Part shown: in pieces, positions 1 to 6,818 of the stretch
Numbering within the stretch: the first letter of the stretch is position 1
How the letters are laid out: each line of letters starts with the position of its first letter
NCBI GenBank assembly: GCA_965178525.1
Contig: CBCXVS010000082.1
Span: 1-25,211 of the forward strand
DNA length: 25,211 bases
Reading direction: 5' to 3'
Source: CBCXVS01 sp965178525
Lineage (GTDB): Bacteria; Tectomicrobia; Entotheonellia; Entotheonellales; Entotheonellaceae
Made by a program: the position numbers and the translations under genes
Notes under the pieces: generated by a model
The model's database searches: none
Told to the model about the DNA's origin: nothing
The model's input: only the letters and a program-made list of their open reading frames with translations

Positions 1-329
1 CCCGCTATGGCGACGACGGCGTTGTTGGCGGTGTACTGACCTTCCACGTAGTCCAGGGTCATCTGCTGGACTTCATCGTTGCACTCGCGATGCATGGCGG
101 CAATCGTAGCGGCATCCCGATCGTAGAAGTAAAACGCCGCTGCGGGGGAAATCACCTGCACGTCGACCCCGAGGGAATCCATGTCGCGCAGACGTTGCTC
201 GTGTGTCCAGGCTTCTCTGGGTAAGATGCGCATCTCGCCAGGCTTGATGCCATGCCAATCGTGTCCAGCGTTGGTGGCGCGCAGGAAGCATTGCGGTGTG
301 AGGTGAGCATGAATGTCAATGCTACGCAC
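1..329 (-). CDS. Amidohydrolase family 2 protein (ACMSD-like), N-terminal part, runs off the window
   Basis: A minus-strand reading frame stays open from a GTG at 329 to the window edge (109 codons). A GGAGG ribosome binding site sits 7 nt upstream of the GTG, and an in-frame TGA lies just before it, so the start is well defined. The N-terminus reads VRSIDIHAHLTP, with the HxH metal pair (residues 7 and 9) of TIM-barrel amidohydrolases. Further on come a helix like EQRLRDMDSLGVDVQVIS and a segment around DAATIAAMHRECNDEV, both typical of the aminocarboxymuconate-semialdehyde-decarboxylase/amidohydrolase-2 family of metal-dependent hydrolases or decarboxylases. The substrate cannot be inferred. 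The gene is divergent from the oxygenase at 632. The last 13 or so residues (YTANNAVVAIA region) do not look like the family and are discussed as a finding. The family call is fairly sure, the function is not. Confidence 0.7.
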   Translation of the reverse strand, partial: MRSIDIHAHLTPQCFLRATNAGHDWHGIKPGEMRILPREAWTHEQRLRDMDSLGVDVQVISPAAAFYFYDRDAATIAAMHRECNDEVQQMTLDYVEGQYTANNAVVAIA

Positions 330-436
330 AGATCATCCTCCAATGGGTTTGCAGAGGCATGGCCTTAATCCTGCCTCGGAAATCGAGTATGATTCTCTTC
401 CTGATCACGGCTGCACGCTTGGCGCGCTTCTGCAGT

Positions 437-459
437 ATACACCATTGAACAAAGTGTAT
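437..459. promoter_or_regulatory. Inverted repeat, candidate operator in the divergent intergenic region
   Basis: ATACAC at 437-442 and GTGTAT at 454-459 form a perfect 6-bp inverted repeat with an 11-nt spacer. It lies between the divergent amidohydrolase (start 329) and oxygenase (start 632), a usual place for a dimeric regulator site. The rest of the 302-bp gap (330-631) shows no gene. It contains a 12-bp alternating TA palindrome around 510-522 that could be part of a promoter, and an AGGAAAGGAG Shine-Dalgarno before the ATG at 632. No regulator is encoded nearby, so this is only a candidate. Confidence 0.3.
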
Positions 460-987
460 CGTCAGAGAAGGCCGGTATTTGGACACGCTTGTTGCCTTCA
501 GGCCGGTCATGTATATATATACTGACGAGTGAACGGGTTAAACGATATCACAAAGCGGTTGCAGGTCATCGGACAGTAAGAGCACAACCCCAGATGGCCG
601 GACGACCACGGACAGGAAAGGAGCATGGCGTATGACACTCATGACCGTGCCTATCATTGACATGACCCCCTATTGGACCGGAGCAGAGGTGAGCAAGCGG
701 GCCGTCGCGTACGAAATTAATGCGGCGTGCCGCGACATCGGATTTCTGGTTATCGCCGGACACGGCGTGCCGCAAGAACTCGTCGAGGCGGTTGACGAAG
801 AGTCGCGAGCGTTCTTTGATCTGCCCTTAGAGAAAAAAATGCGTGTTGTGCGCCCCGCCCCGGACATCACTCGCGGTTACATCCCTATGGAAGGGGAGAG
901 TGTGGCGCGCAGCCGTGGCGAGTATGTCCCTGGCGATCTGAACGAATCGCTCATGATCGGTCCCGTAGATGCAGGGCAGGATGACTA

Positions 988-1007
988 TTAGAGTTGTTCC
1001 TCAATAG
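988..1007 (+). repeat. Left terminal inverted repeat of the IS5-family element
   Basis: 20-bp end matching the inverted right end at 17 positions (mismatches at positions 1, 5 and 14). The transposase stop codon (TGA, complement of 1001-1003) lies inside it, and its TAG at 989-991 ends the interrupted oxygenase frame. Confidence 0.85.
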
Positions 1008-1925
1008 CATAAGATCAGGTTCCCTAGCCCAGCCCAGATGCCCACCGAATCATCCTCAAAGTGATCTTTGCGGTTGCGGAAACGCTGCACCAAAATGTTG
1101 AAACGCTTCATACCGCCGATGGCATGTTCGATCAAGATGCGAACTTGACTCACGGCATAATTCGCCGCCTGCTGCTCCGCCGTCAATTCTGGAGTCGGAT
1201 TCGTCTTGCTCTTCCGGGGTTTCTTGTGTGGAATCTCAAGCATTTCGCCTTTGTAGTCCGACTGAATCCCCTGATAACCCAGGTGCACCCAAACTTCTAC
1301 GTCACTAAACCGGTCTAAGTCCGGTGGGAACTCTTGTTTTAACATGCTGTAATCATGGTTGTGACCACTAAACGTACGGCCCAGAAAGACGATCCATTTA
1401 TCCGGCATCGACATCACTGTATTTTTCAGCGTATGGCTTTTTTTTACCACTATAGTGTTCACGTTGGGTCGTCTCATCTTGTGACCGGCGATAGCTTCTT
1501 TCAGTCGCATCAATAATCAGTTGATCCACACCTGACAACGCCTCCCTCAACGACTCTGGGGTCTTCAACTCTCGATAAGGCATGAGGTCTAACTGCACTA
1601 ACGTGTCATACAGGATGGGAGAGAGCTTATGGAGATTTTCATTCGCTTTCGAACGTACCATACCAAATTGTGCACCAAGAACATCAAACGTCGGATACGT
1701 CTTGTAATAATATAGAACGAACAGGAGTTTGTCTGACAGAGTGGGTAATTTGCCTTTGATACCTGCACCCGGCTTTCGGCTGCGTTTGCCAGCTTGGACA
1801 CCCTCCTCATAGCGTTTTTGCTGAGCCTGTTGATAGACGTGGCTGAAGGCGGGCAGCAAGAAGTCAAATTGCGTCTGAGACACACCGGTTAAGGCTTTCA
1901 TCTGACGATCATCTCGGATAACCAA
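1001..1925 (-). CDS. IS5-family DDE transposase, two overlapping frames joined at an A8 run
   Basis: Frame A runs from 1925 to 1398 and frame B from about 1513 to 1001. Joined at the A8 run (T8 at 1438-1445 on the plus strand) they give one protein of about 303 aa. Frame A holds an N-terminal helix-turn-helix region (LPTLSDKLLFVLYYYKTYPT, then FGMVRSKANENLHKL) and the first catalytic Asp in QLIIDATER. It ends with REHYSGKKK. Frame B continues with KKSHTLKNTV, has a second Asp candidate in FSGHNHDYSMLK, and the Glu in VRILIEHAIGG, followed by a conserved Arg-rich helix. The switch from A to B equals loss of one A (or a +1 shift). Productive expression would need programmed frameshifting or transcriptional slippage, which is known for related two-ORF IS5 elements. 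Alternatively the shift is a mutation or a sequencing error in the homopolymer. Confidence 0.85.
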
Positions 1926-1978
1926 TGACCTGGCTGGGCTCCCTCCATCGTTTGGGGGAGGATAGCCTACCTCATTAA

Positions 1979-1998
1979 CTATTGGGGAACAACCCTAG
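1979..1998 (-). repeat. Right terminal inverted repeat of the IS5-family element
   Basis: Partner of the left end, ending CAACCCTAG directly before the right-hand TA at 1999-2000. The transposase start (1925) lies about 50 bp inside this end, so the promoter probably sits between the two. Confidence 0.85.
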
Positions 1999-2666
1999 TA
2001 CACCAGCCCAGCGGCGGGAAAGCACTTTGCGCCCAATCTGTGGCCGGAGAGGCCGGCAGCCCTGAGTGAGGTCTATACGGCTTATTACCGCGCCATGTCA
2101 GACTTGGCTTGCACGCTCATGCGGCTGTTTGCCTTGGCGCTCGACCAACCCGAGACGTTTTTCGACGATAAGATTGACAAGCACATCAGCCGGTTGCGGG
2201 TGCGCAATTACCCGGCGCCAAAGGTCCTACCACAGCCGGGGCAACTGCGGGCGGGTGCGCACAGCGACTACGGCAGCCTCACCATCCTGAAGACAGAGGA
2301 CAAACCGGGCGGGCTGCAGGCCTACAACAAGGCTGGTGAATGGGTGGACGTACCCGTTGTGCCGGGCTGCTTTATCGTCAACCTGGGCGAACTCATGGCG
2401 CGCTGGACTAACGACTACTGGGTTTCCACCCTGCATCGTGTCGTGAATCCGCCCCAGGAAATGGCGTCCGAGAGTCGTCGGCAGTCGTTGGTATTCTTCC
2501 ACAATCCGAACTACAATGCCGTGATTGCGTGTATTCCAAGCTGTCAGAGTCCGGACAATCCGCCAAAATATCCTGTCACTACGTCGGGCGAGCATTTACG
2601 CAGCCAGTTCGTTCGTACACAGACACAAGAAGGTGTGACGTACTGAGAATCCCTTGGAGAATTCGC

Positions 2667-2723
2667 ATGCAACGAACGTTTCTTGCTGTCGTGGCGATGG
2701 CTGCGATTCATTGCCCGGCTTGA
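2667..2723 (+). CDS. Very short ORF (18 aa), signal-peptide-like, possibly a gene remnant
   Basis: ATG at 2667 is preceded by GGAG with a 7-nt spacer, and reads MQRTFLAVVAMAAIHCPA before TGA. It has a positive residue followed by a hydrophobic core and a Cys, as in the beginning of an exported protein or lipoprotein signal. It starts 21 bp after the oxygenase stop. The well-placed ribosome binding site argues against pure chance, but nothing downstream continues the protein. It is most simply the truncated start of a lost secreted-protein gene. Whether it is expressed is unknown. Confidence 0.25.
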   Translation: MQRTFLAVVAMAAIHCPA

Positions 2724-2730
2724 TAGGGCT

Positions 2731-2769
2731 CGCGATACTCAGGCGCCTCTGAGATGCCACCGTATCGCG
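2731..2769. terminator. Nested hairpin between convergent genes, candidate bidirectional terminator
   Basis: CGCGATAC (2731-2738) pairs perfectly with GTATCGCG (2762-2769). Inside it CTCAG (2738-2742) pairs with CTGAG (2749-2753) around the GCGCCT centre. The location between the end of the plus-strand oxygenase and the end of the minus-strand PAC2 gene suits a terminator, but no T-run follows on either side, so an intrinsic terminator is not proven. Confidence 0.35.
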
Positions 2770-2868
2770 CTCAGTCTGGCCAATTGGGATCTAGACTACC
2801 ACTGCTGAGAAAAACCACCGATGCCATCTCCGCACACGTCATATCAGGTGATCGATCCTCGTATCCGG

Positions 2869-3759
2869 TTAGTCCTCCCCCGCATTGCCGCGTTGTTCAC
2901 GCAGGAACCGTTGGAATTCCGCCGCCAGATCGTCGCCGCTCATGCTTCCTTGCGCGGATTGTTGGCGGGAATGCTCCTGGCGCGCCGCACGGCGTTCGAG
3001 TTCCTTCACATGTGCAGACACTTTGGAGTCTGTTGCAATGGCCTCGGCCACGCGTGTTTCAAATTCCCGCGCTTCCTTTTCCAAGTCGGGGAACTCCCCG
3101 GAGAGGCCGACAATTTCCATGCCCCGATTTCCCAATGCCAAGATGCCTTTGGGATTGGGTGTGGCCGACACATAATAGGGCATGTTGGCCCAGATACTGG
3201 CCGCGGCCAGATCGTTGTGGCGCAAGGTATTGTGCAGCACCCCGACCATGCCGGTCGGACCTTCATAGCGCGACCCGCTACCGCCCAGACCGATGCGCTC
3301 AGCCAGTTGCGGGTCGGTGGCCGAACCGGAGAAAGGCACAGGCGAGGAGTAGAGCACGTCGGCCCAGAGAGCGCCTAGGGTAATGGTCTGATACACCTTG
3401 CAGCATGTGATAAATTCCATCATCAGGTTGGTAAACGTACGCCATTTGAGATGCGGTTCGATGCCGACGCCAATGATAACGTCATGTTCGAGATCAGGGC
3501 GTAACGCCACGAAGAATTCGTTGGCGGGCCAGATGATATCGCGTTGGCCCTCGGCATTGTAGCGCGATTGCGGACGCTGATCGGTAAAGCTATAGAATTC
3601 TTCCGGATCAATCGAGGCAAAACGCTTGGCCTCAAGGTGCTCAACGAGAAATTGCCCCGCCGCGGTTGCGACCCCGGCAGCATTGCTCCAGCCCTCGAAT
3701 GTCAGCAGCAGATACGGCTGTCGCATATTGGGCATATGATCAAATTGCAGCGCGTCCAT
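2869..3759 (-). CDS. PAC2 family protein
   Basis: A 296-aa protein starting MDALQFDHMPNMRQPYLLLT. Near the N-terminus is the PAC2 signature FEGWSNAAGVATAAGQFLVEH (about residues 21-41). A core with VIIGVGIEPHLKWRTFTNL and GTATCCK-like strands follows, then GGSGSRYEGPTGMVGVLHN (about 158-176), which matches the glycine-rich loop region of the family. PAC2 proteins are proposed ATP-grasp-neighbouring or proteasome-assembly-chaperone-like folds. In bacteria their role is largely unknown, and the group is frequent in actinobacteria and some uncultured phyla. The C-terminus (about residues 235-296) is charged and helical with a Gln/Arg-rich stretch. An AAAGGGA ribosome binding site precedes the ATG. 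The gene is the last in the run tmk, phosphatase, hydrolase, PAC2. Family confidence is high, function open. Confidence 0.82.
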   Translation of the reverse strand: MDALQFDHMPNMRQPYLLLTFEGWSNAAGVATAAGQFLVEHLEAKRFASIDPEEFYSFTDQRPQSRYNAEGQRDIIWPANEFFVALRPDLEHDVIIGVGIEPHLKWRTFTNLMMEFITCCKVYQTITLGALWADVLYSSPVPFSGSATDPQLAERIGLGGSGSRYEGPTGMVGVLHNTLRHNDLAAASIWANMPYYVSATPNPKGILALGNRGMEIVGLSGEFPDLEKEAREFETRVAEAIATDSKVSAHVKELERRAARQEHSRQQSAQGSMSGDDLAAEFQRFLREQRGNAGED

Positions 3760-3842
3760 ATCGTCCCTTTCCGCAAAACCCTATGCAACGATGACGTCCC
3801 TGTCAGAGACATACCAGAAATTTCCCAGTGGTGCAAATCGTC

Positions 3843-4721
3843 TCAGCTCGTTTCCCGGATAAAGCGGCGTGCAACGGTGAGAAATTCGTCCAGTTGATCA
3901 TGGTGGACCCAATGGCCCGCATCCGCAATATCCACGCACTGCGCGTTGCGAAACGCACTCGCCCGCCCATCTTGTACGGGATCCGTGGCCCAGCTTTCCG
4001 TGCCCCGCAGCAGCAGCGTGGGACACGTAATGCGGCCCCAAATCCGGCGGGCTTCGTCCATATTGAATTCGTAAGGCGAATGCGCCCGGACGTAGTTATC
4101 GAATTTCCAGGTGTACGTGCTATCCTCATTGCGGTACGTGCCGTGCAGGGTGAGATGGTAGGCTTGCTCGGCACTCAGATGCTTGTTCGCCTCCTGCATG
4201 CGCCGCACCGCGGCATCCAGACTGGGGTAGCGGCGAGAATGCCGACCGGCAAATGCCTGCATCTGCTCAATCCAGGTTTGCATGCGATGATACGCCGGTC
4301 GCCGCCTCATGTCTTCCGGGGGCGGTCCTAAGCCTTCGATGGCGATTACCTGTTTGACCCGCTCGGGATAGATACCGCTGTATTGACAGGAGATGGCCCC
4401 GCCAAGCGAATGGCCGATGATCGTCATGGGAAAGAGTTGGAGTTGATCTAAAAGCTGGGCGATATCCAGCACGTAATCGATCAAGGCGTATTGACTGCCA
4501 TGCGCCCACTCGGAATCGCCGTGACCGCGGAGGTCGGGCGCTAAAATATGGTACTCTTCGCGCAGCTGTTGCGCCGCCCAGTCCCAGTTGCGGGCATGGT
4601 CGCGTCCACCATGAATGAGGAGGAGCGGCGGTTTGGCTTGGTTGCCCCAATCCACGTAATGCAGCTTGAGACGCTGTGAATAGTAGTAGTGCGATGTCGG
4701 CCCTACCACCTGCCCAGCCAT
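3843..4721 (-). CDS. Alpha/beta hydrolase
   Basis: A 292-aa alpha/beta-hydrolase-fold enzyme. The start is set at ATG 4721 because AAGGAG lies 7 nt before it. A longer GTG-initiated version from 4742 would place its start upstream of that site. Visible elements in order: LHYVDWGN strand, LLLIHGGRDHARNWDW (HGG oxyanion loop, about residues 36-51), LAPDLRGHGDS, the nucleophile elbow GHSLGG (about 106-111), a cap region with RRRPAYHRMQTWIEQM, the acid-containing stretch LLLRGTESWATDP, and the catalytic His in DAGHWVHHDQ near the C-terminus. The triad is therefore complete. Substrate cannot be told; similar enzymes act on esters, epoxides or ring-cleavage products. It lies 55 bp after the phosphatase gene on the same strand. 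Confidence 0.88.
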   Translation of the reverse strand: MAGQVVGPTSHYYYSQRLKLHYVDWGNQAKPPLLLIHGGRDHARNWDWAAQQLREEYHILAPDLRGHGDSEWAHGSQYALIDYVLDIAQLLDQLQLFPMTIIGHSLGGAISCQYSGIYPERVKQVIAIEGLGPPPEDMRRRPAYHRMQTWIEQMQAFAGRHSRRYPSLDAAVRRMQEANKHLSAEQAYHLTLHGTYRNEDSTYTWKFDNYVRAHSPYEFNMDEARRIWGRITCPTLLLRGTESWATDPVQDGRASAFRNAQCVDIADAGHWVHHDQLDEFLTVARRFIRETS

Positions 4722-4776
4722 GGGCATACTCCTTGTTGGCACACACTGCCGTCTGCATGGGCTGTCTCCGTGCGGC

Positions 4777-5379
4777 TTAGCGCATAAGGGGTTCGAGATG
4801 ATGCACCTCGTTTAGTGTCACGATGTCCCACGTGCTGTCCTGCCAGCTAAAAATGCTGACGGACGTGTTGGTGATGGTATAGGCTGGCGTGCGCATCACG
4901 TCGAGCCCCAAGACATGGCGGGCGAACATATCGATCACCTTCCCATGGGTCACACACACAATGGTTTCGCCCGTATGCTGTGCAGCCAGCGTGTCCATTT
5001 GCGCGATCACACGTTCTTGCGTTTGTAATTGCGATTCCCCGCCTTCCGGCACATAGGTAACAACATGGGCGCGAATAGCCTCGAGATGGGCCTCAAACTC
5101 GGCCACGGTTTTATTTGCCCAGGCGCCAACATCCCACTCGCGCAATCCTTCACAGGGCTGGATCGGCATGGCTAGGCGTTGGCTGATCAACTCAGCGGTT
5201 TCGTGCGCACGGCGAATGTCACTGCTGTAAAGCACACGAGGCTGCAAATCGGCCAAGCGTTCCGCTACCCGCGCCGCCTGCTGGCGTCCGTGTTCGCTCA
5301 GGGGGATTGGAGCATAGCCTTGAAACAAACGCTGAGCATTGTACTCCGTCTCCCCATGCCGCACTAAAAAAGCCTTCAT
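4777..5379 (-). CDS. Histidine phosphatase family (phosphoglycerate mutase-like) protein
   Basis: A 200-aa protein beginning MKAFLVRHGETEYN, with the catalytic RHGE motif at residues 7-10. Other family features are LYSSDIRRAHETAE (second active-site Arg), the acidic residue in LREWDVGAW, EGGES at about residues 111-115, and the second catalytic His in CVTHGKVID (about 142-150). This set matches cofactor-dependent-mutase-like broad phosphatases (GpmB/CobC type). The enzyme forms a phospho-His intermediate and removes phosphate from a small molecule not identifiable here. Its ATG overlaps the stop codon of the thymidylate kinase gene by 4 nt (ATGA at 5379-5376), which indicates translational coupling. 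Salvage of a nucleotide or sugar phosphate is possible but unproven. Confidence 0.88.
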   Translation of the reverse strand: MKAFLVRHGETEYNAQRLFQGYAPIPLSEHGRQQAARVAERLADLQPRVLYSSDIRRAHETAELISQRLAMPIQPCEGLREWDVGAWANKTVAEFEAHLEAIRAHVVTYVPEGGESQLQTQERVIAQMDTLAAQHTGETIVCVTHGKVIDMFARHVLGLDVMRTPAYTITNTSVSIFSWQDSTWDIVTLNEVHHLEPLMR

Positions 5380-6032
5380 GATTCCTCATCCTCGTCCAGC
5401 ATCTGCGGCCAACGCGCCAGGGTTTCCACCACGTCCCGGCGAATCTGCGCCTGCACGGCTTCCGGCGTCAACGTGGCCGGGATACGCCGCAAGTACGGAA
5501 AGTCCATGGCGGCAAAAATAGCCGCTACCCGCTCTAGATAATCGAGCCGTTCAAAGCCGTCGAGCTGCCGCTCTTGTTGCACCCGTTGCAGCCCCTGAGA
5601 GGGCGTAATATCCAGTAAGAATAACAGGTGTGGTAGAGGCGCAAAGGCCTCGTGACGCTGTCGAATGACGTCCGGGTCGCATCCGAGCGCGCCTTGATAC
5701 GCCATCGTCGAAAAGTAATAGCGATCGAGCAGGACGATCTGACCGCGAGCCAACGCTGGCTGAATATTTTGCTCAACATCTTCATGCCGATCGGCCAGAA
5801 ACCAAGCGAATTCTTGTGCCGGCGTCATCTCGTGTTTACCCTGACGTACCGCTTCTCGAATCTTTTGACCCCATGGGCCATCGGTCGGTTCTCGCAGGCA
5901 GAGGACCTCGCAGCCTTGCTGTTGCAACTCTCGTTCTAACAAGCGAATCTGCGTCGTTTTGCCAGCGCCATCGAGGCCCTCGAACACAATGAACAATCCC
6001 TGCCTGAGACGCCGCTGTCCGGAATATGTCAC
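5376..6032 (-). CDS. tmk: Thymidylate kinase (dTMP kinase)
   Basis: A 218-aa P-loop kinase that phosphorylates dTMP to dTDP in dTTP synthesis. The P-loop FEGLDGAGKTTQ lies at about residues 18-29. LREPTDGPWGQKIREA is the REPG-like substrate segment, slightly divergent. FLADRHEDVEQNIQPAL and LLDRYYFSTMAYQGA carry the DRY motif that contacts the deoxynucleotide, and FLLDITPSQGLQRVQQER begins the LID region. Length fits bacterial Tmk. The chosen start is GTG 6032, as no good ATG precedes the P-loop and the ribosome binding site is weak. A TTG at about 5999 (residue 12), with AGGCAGGGA before it, is the alternative. Probably first gene of the four-gene minus-strand operon. Confidence 0.93.
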   Translation of the reverse strand: MTYSGQRRLRQGLFIVFEGLDGAGKTTQIRLLERELQQQGCEVLCLREPTDGPWGQKIREAVRQGKHEMTPAQEFAWFLADRHEDVEQNIQPALARGQIVLLDRYYFSTMAYQGALGCDPDVIRQRHEAFAPLPHLLFLLDITPSQGLQRVQQERQLDGFERLDYLERVAAIFAAMDFPYLRRIPATLTPEAVQAQIRRDVVETLARWPQMLDEDEES

Positions 6033-6118
6033 CTGCTTGCGCCCTTATGCAATCCTGTGAGATACTGACCAGCGTGCCGTTGGCCTATGGTCGCCTTTGA
6101 CAGAAAGGAGAAACGTTG

Positions 6119-6358
6119 GTGAGTCCACGACATCGCCGCCGTTATCTAAGTGGAGGTCTCCTCCTCCTCACGCTCTGTTGCAGTGCCTGTACCGCTATCT
6201 CCGGCAGCACGGCGCCCACTCGGTATCCTGCCGGACCCACCGAGGTTGATCTTGCGCAACCTCGCCCCGAAGCTGCCTCCCGCTACCGGCAGCCGCGCCT
6301 AGCTAACCGCTATGAGTATGACAAGACCGAGGTCGATCTTGAGAGGACAAAGAAGTAA
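6119..6358 (+). CDS. Small predicted lipoprotein, 79 aa
   Basis: Start is GTG 6119, 8 nt after AGAAAGGAG; a TTG at 6116 would be only 5 nt away. The N-terminus MSPRHRRRYLSGG has four Arg residues, followed by the hydrophobic stretch LLLLTL and Cys residues at about 20, 21 and 24. CSAC is a near-lipobox, so the mature protein would be lipid-anchored at Cys24. The remaining 55 residues are Pro/Arg/Tyr-rich and disordered-looking, with the short repeat TEVDL twice (about residues 41-45 and 70-74). No family is recognised. It is divergent from tmk. Its TAA stop (6356-6358) is the first base triplet of the repeat flanking the four-helix-bundle gene, so the natural C-terminus may have been altered by that insertion. 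Confidence 0.6.
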   Translation: MSPRHRRRYLSGGLLLLTLCCSACTAISGSTAPTRYPAGPTEVDLAQPRPEAASRYRQPRLANRYEYDKTEVDLERTKK

Positions 6359-6383
6359 GCTCTTAGCTCTTAGCTGTAAGCTT
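6356..6383 (+). repeat. Left inverted repeat of the four-helix-bundle cassette
   Basis: This sequence reads TAAGCTCTTAGCTCTTAGC and continues TGTAAGCT. It is the inverted counterpart of the 21-bp units at 6775-6818 (unit CTTACAGCTAAGAGCTTATAG on the plus strand). It supplies the TAA stop of the lipoprotein gene and also encodes the last residues and stop (LTAKS, TAA at 6365-6363) of the four-helix-bundle gene on the opposite strand. Confidence 0.7.
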
Positions 6384-6739
6384 CTGAATAAGAGAGATAA
6401 GCATACGTTTGATGTCAATTGCTTGGTTTATGAGGTGTTCATAGTCGTTGTGATTGAGGAATCCAAGATCATGTGAGAGTATAAGATGGTATTCGAGTTC
6501 GCTTGTAGAACCTAGAGCAATGTGCAAGAAGCGAGCTAATTCAGCATCGCTACTCCTGCCGTAGCCTTCTGCAATGTTGGCAGGGATTGAAGCACTCGCA
6601 CGACGGATTTGGCTTGTCAACCCATATAATTCATGTTTTGGAAATGCTGCGGTTTCCTTATAAACCGCCAGTGTTAACCGGTGCCCTTCTCCCAAACTTT
6701 CAAATTCCGAAAATCTTGCAATCCAAAAGACCTCATCAT
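6363..6739 (-). pseudogene. Four-helix-bundle protein (23S rRNA IVS / S23 family), frameshifted near its start
   Basis: Downstream of 6690 the minus strand encodes the family core: FPKHELYGLTSQIRRASASI, PANIAEGYGRSSDAELARF, then ALGSTSELEYHLILSHDLG, ending KRMLISLIQKLTAKS. These are the conserved landmarks of the IVS-encoded/S23 four-helix-bundle family. The expected beginning is in another frame: ATG 6739 (or 6736) reads MMRSFGLQDFRNLKVWEKG and then hits TAA. Loss of one G in GGG at 6684-6686 explains the break, since adding a base joins KVWEKG to HRLTLAVYK. A TTG at 6695 could give only a 110-aa truncated form. Homologues occur as IVS ORFs in 23S rRNA genes, as stand-alone genes, and as Avd accessory proteins of diversity-generating retroelements; no reverse transcriptase is nearby. 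Much AT-richer than its neighbours. Confidence 0.8.
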
Positions 6740-6774
6740 AATAAAGTATTTGGCTCTCAGCATGTTATTCTTAT

Positions 6775-6818
6775 CTTACAGCTAAGAGCTTATAGCTTAC
6801 AGCTAAGAGCTTATAGCT
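6775..6818 (-). repeat. Right repeat of the cassette: two tandem 21-bp units
   Basis: The unit CTTACAGCTAAGAGCTTATAG occurs twice back to back (6775-6795 and 6796-6816), followed by CT. It is inverted relative to the copy at 6356-6383. The larE gene on the minus strand ends inside it: its last residues GAISS and the TAG stop (6805-6803) are encoded by the repeat. Confidence 0.8.

Larger units (their letters stand above)
988..1998 (-). mobile_element. IS5-family insertion sequence (1011 bp) with 20-bp imperfect TIRs and TA target duplication
   Basis: The ends are inverted repeats: left 988-1007 begins TTAGAGTTGTTCC, and right 1979-1998 read inward begins CTAGGGTTGTTCC. They match at 17 of 20 positions. 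TA flanks both sides (986-987 and 1999-2000). These boundaries are favoured because they make the ends symmetrical and because excision restores the oxygenase frame exactly. The element carries one transposase gene in two overlapping frames, transcribed right to left. Two-ORF layout, about 1 kb size, a DDE_Tnp_4-type transposase and a 2-bp TA duplication fit the IS427-like branch of the IS5 family. The element is AT-richer than the host gene, consistent with recent arrival. Confidence 0.9.
632..2646 (+). pseudogene. 2-oxoglutarate/Fe(II) (isopenicillin N synthase-like) oxygenase, interrupted by an IS element
   Basis: The gene starts at ATG 632 after AGGAAAGGAG and reads 118 codons of a typical IPNS-family N-terminus (VPIIDMTPYW, then RDIGFLVIAGHGVP), until the insertion at 988-1998. 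Removing the element plus one copy of the TA duplication joins GAC (983-985), TA and C2001 to give D-D-Y-T-S-P in the correct frame. The reconstructed protein is about 333 aa, the usual family length. The C-terminal half carries the iron ligands: HxD (His codon 2260, Asp codon 2266), the distal His (codon 2434) in STLHRVVNPP, and RRQSLVFF, the RxS that binds the 2-oxoglutarate-type cosubstrate in this superfamily. The family uses non-haem Fe(II) and O2 to oxidise small molecules, and the substrate is unknown. As assembled the gene is disrupted, since translation stops at TAG 989-991 inside the element. An ATG at 2095 could start a C-terminal fragment only. Confidence 0.88.

Noticed and set aside
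2821..3378. Plus-strand ORFs across the PAC2 gene
   Set aside because: The minus-strand PAC2 signature and its ribosome binding site are clear; the plus-strand frames are shadows.
6363..6739. Diversity-generating retroelement (Avd-like protein)
   Set aside because: The protein family overlaps with Avd, but no reverse transcriptase, template repeat or variable repeat is seen nearby.
6775..6818. Two tandem 21-bp units as the start of a CRISPR array
   Set aside because: Only two units, directly adjacent with no spacers, and an inverted copy on the other side of the gene. Fits flanking repeats of a cassette.
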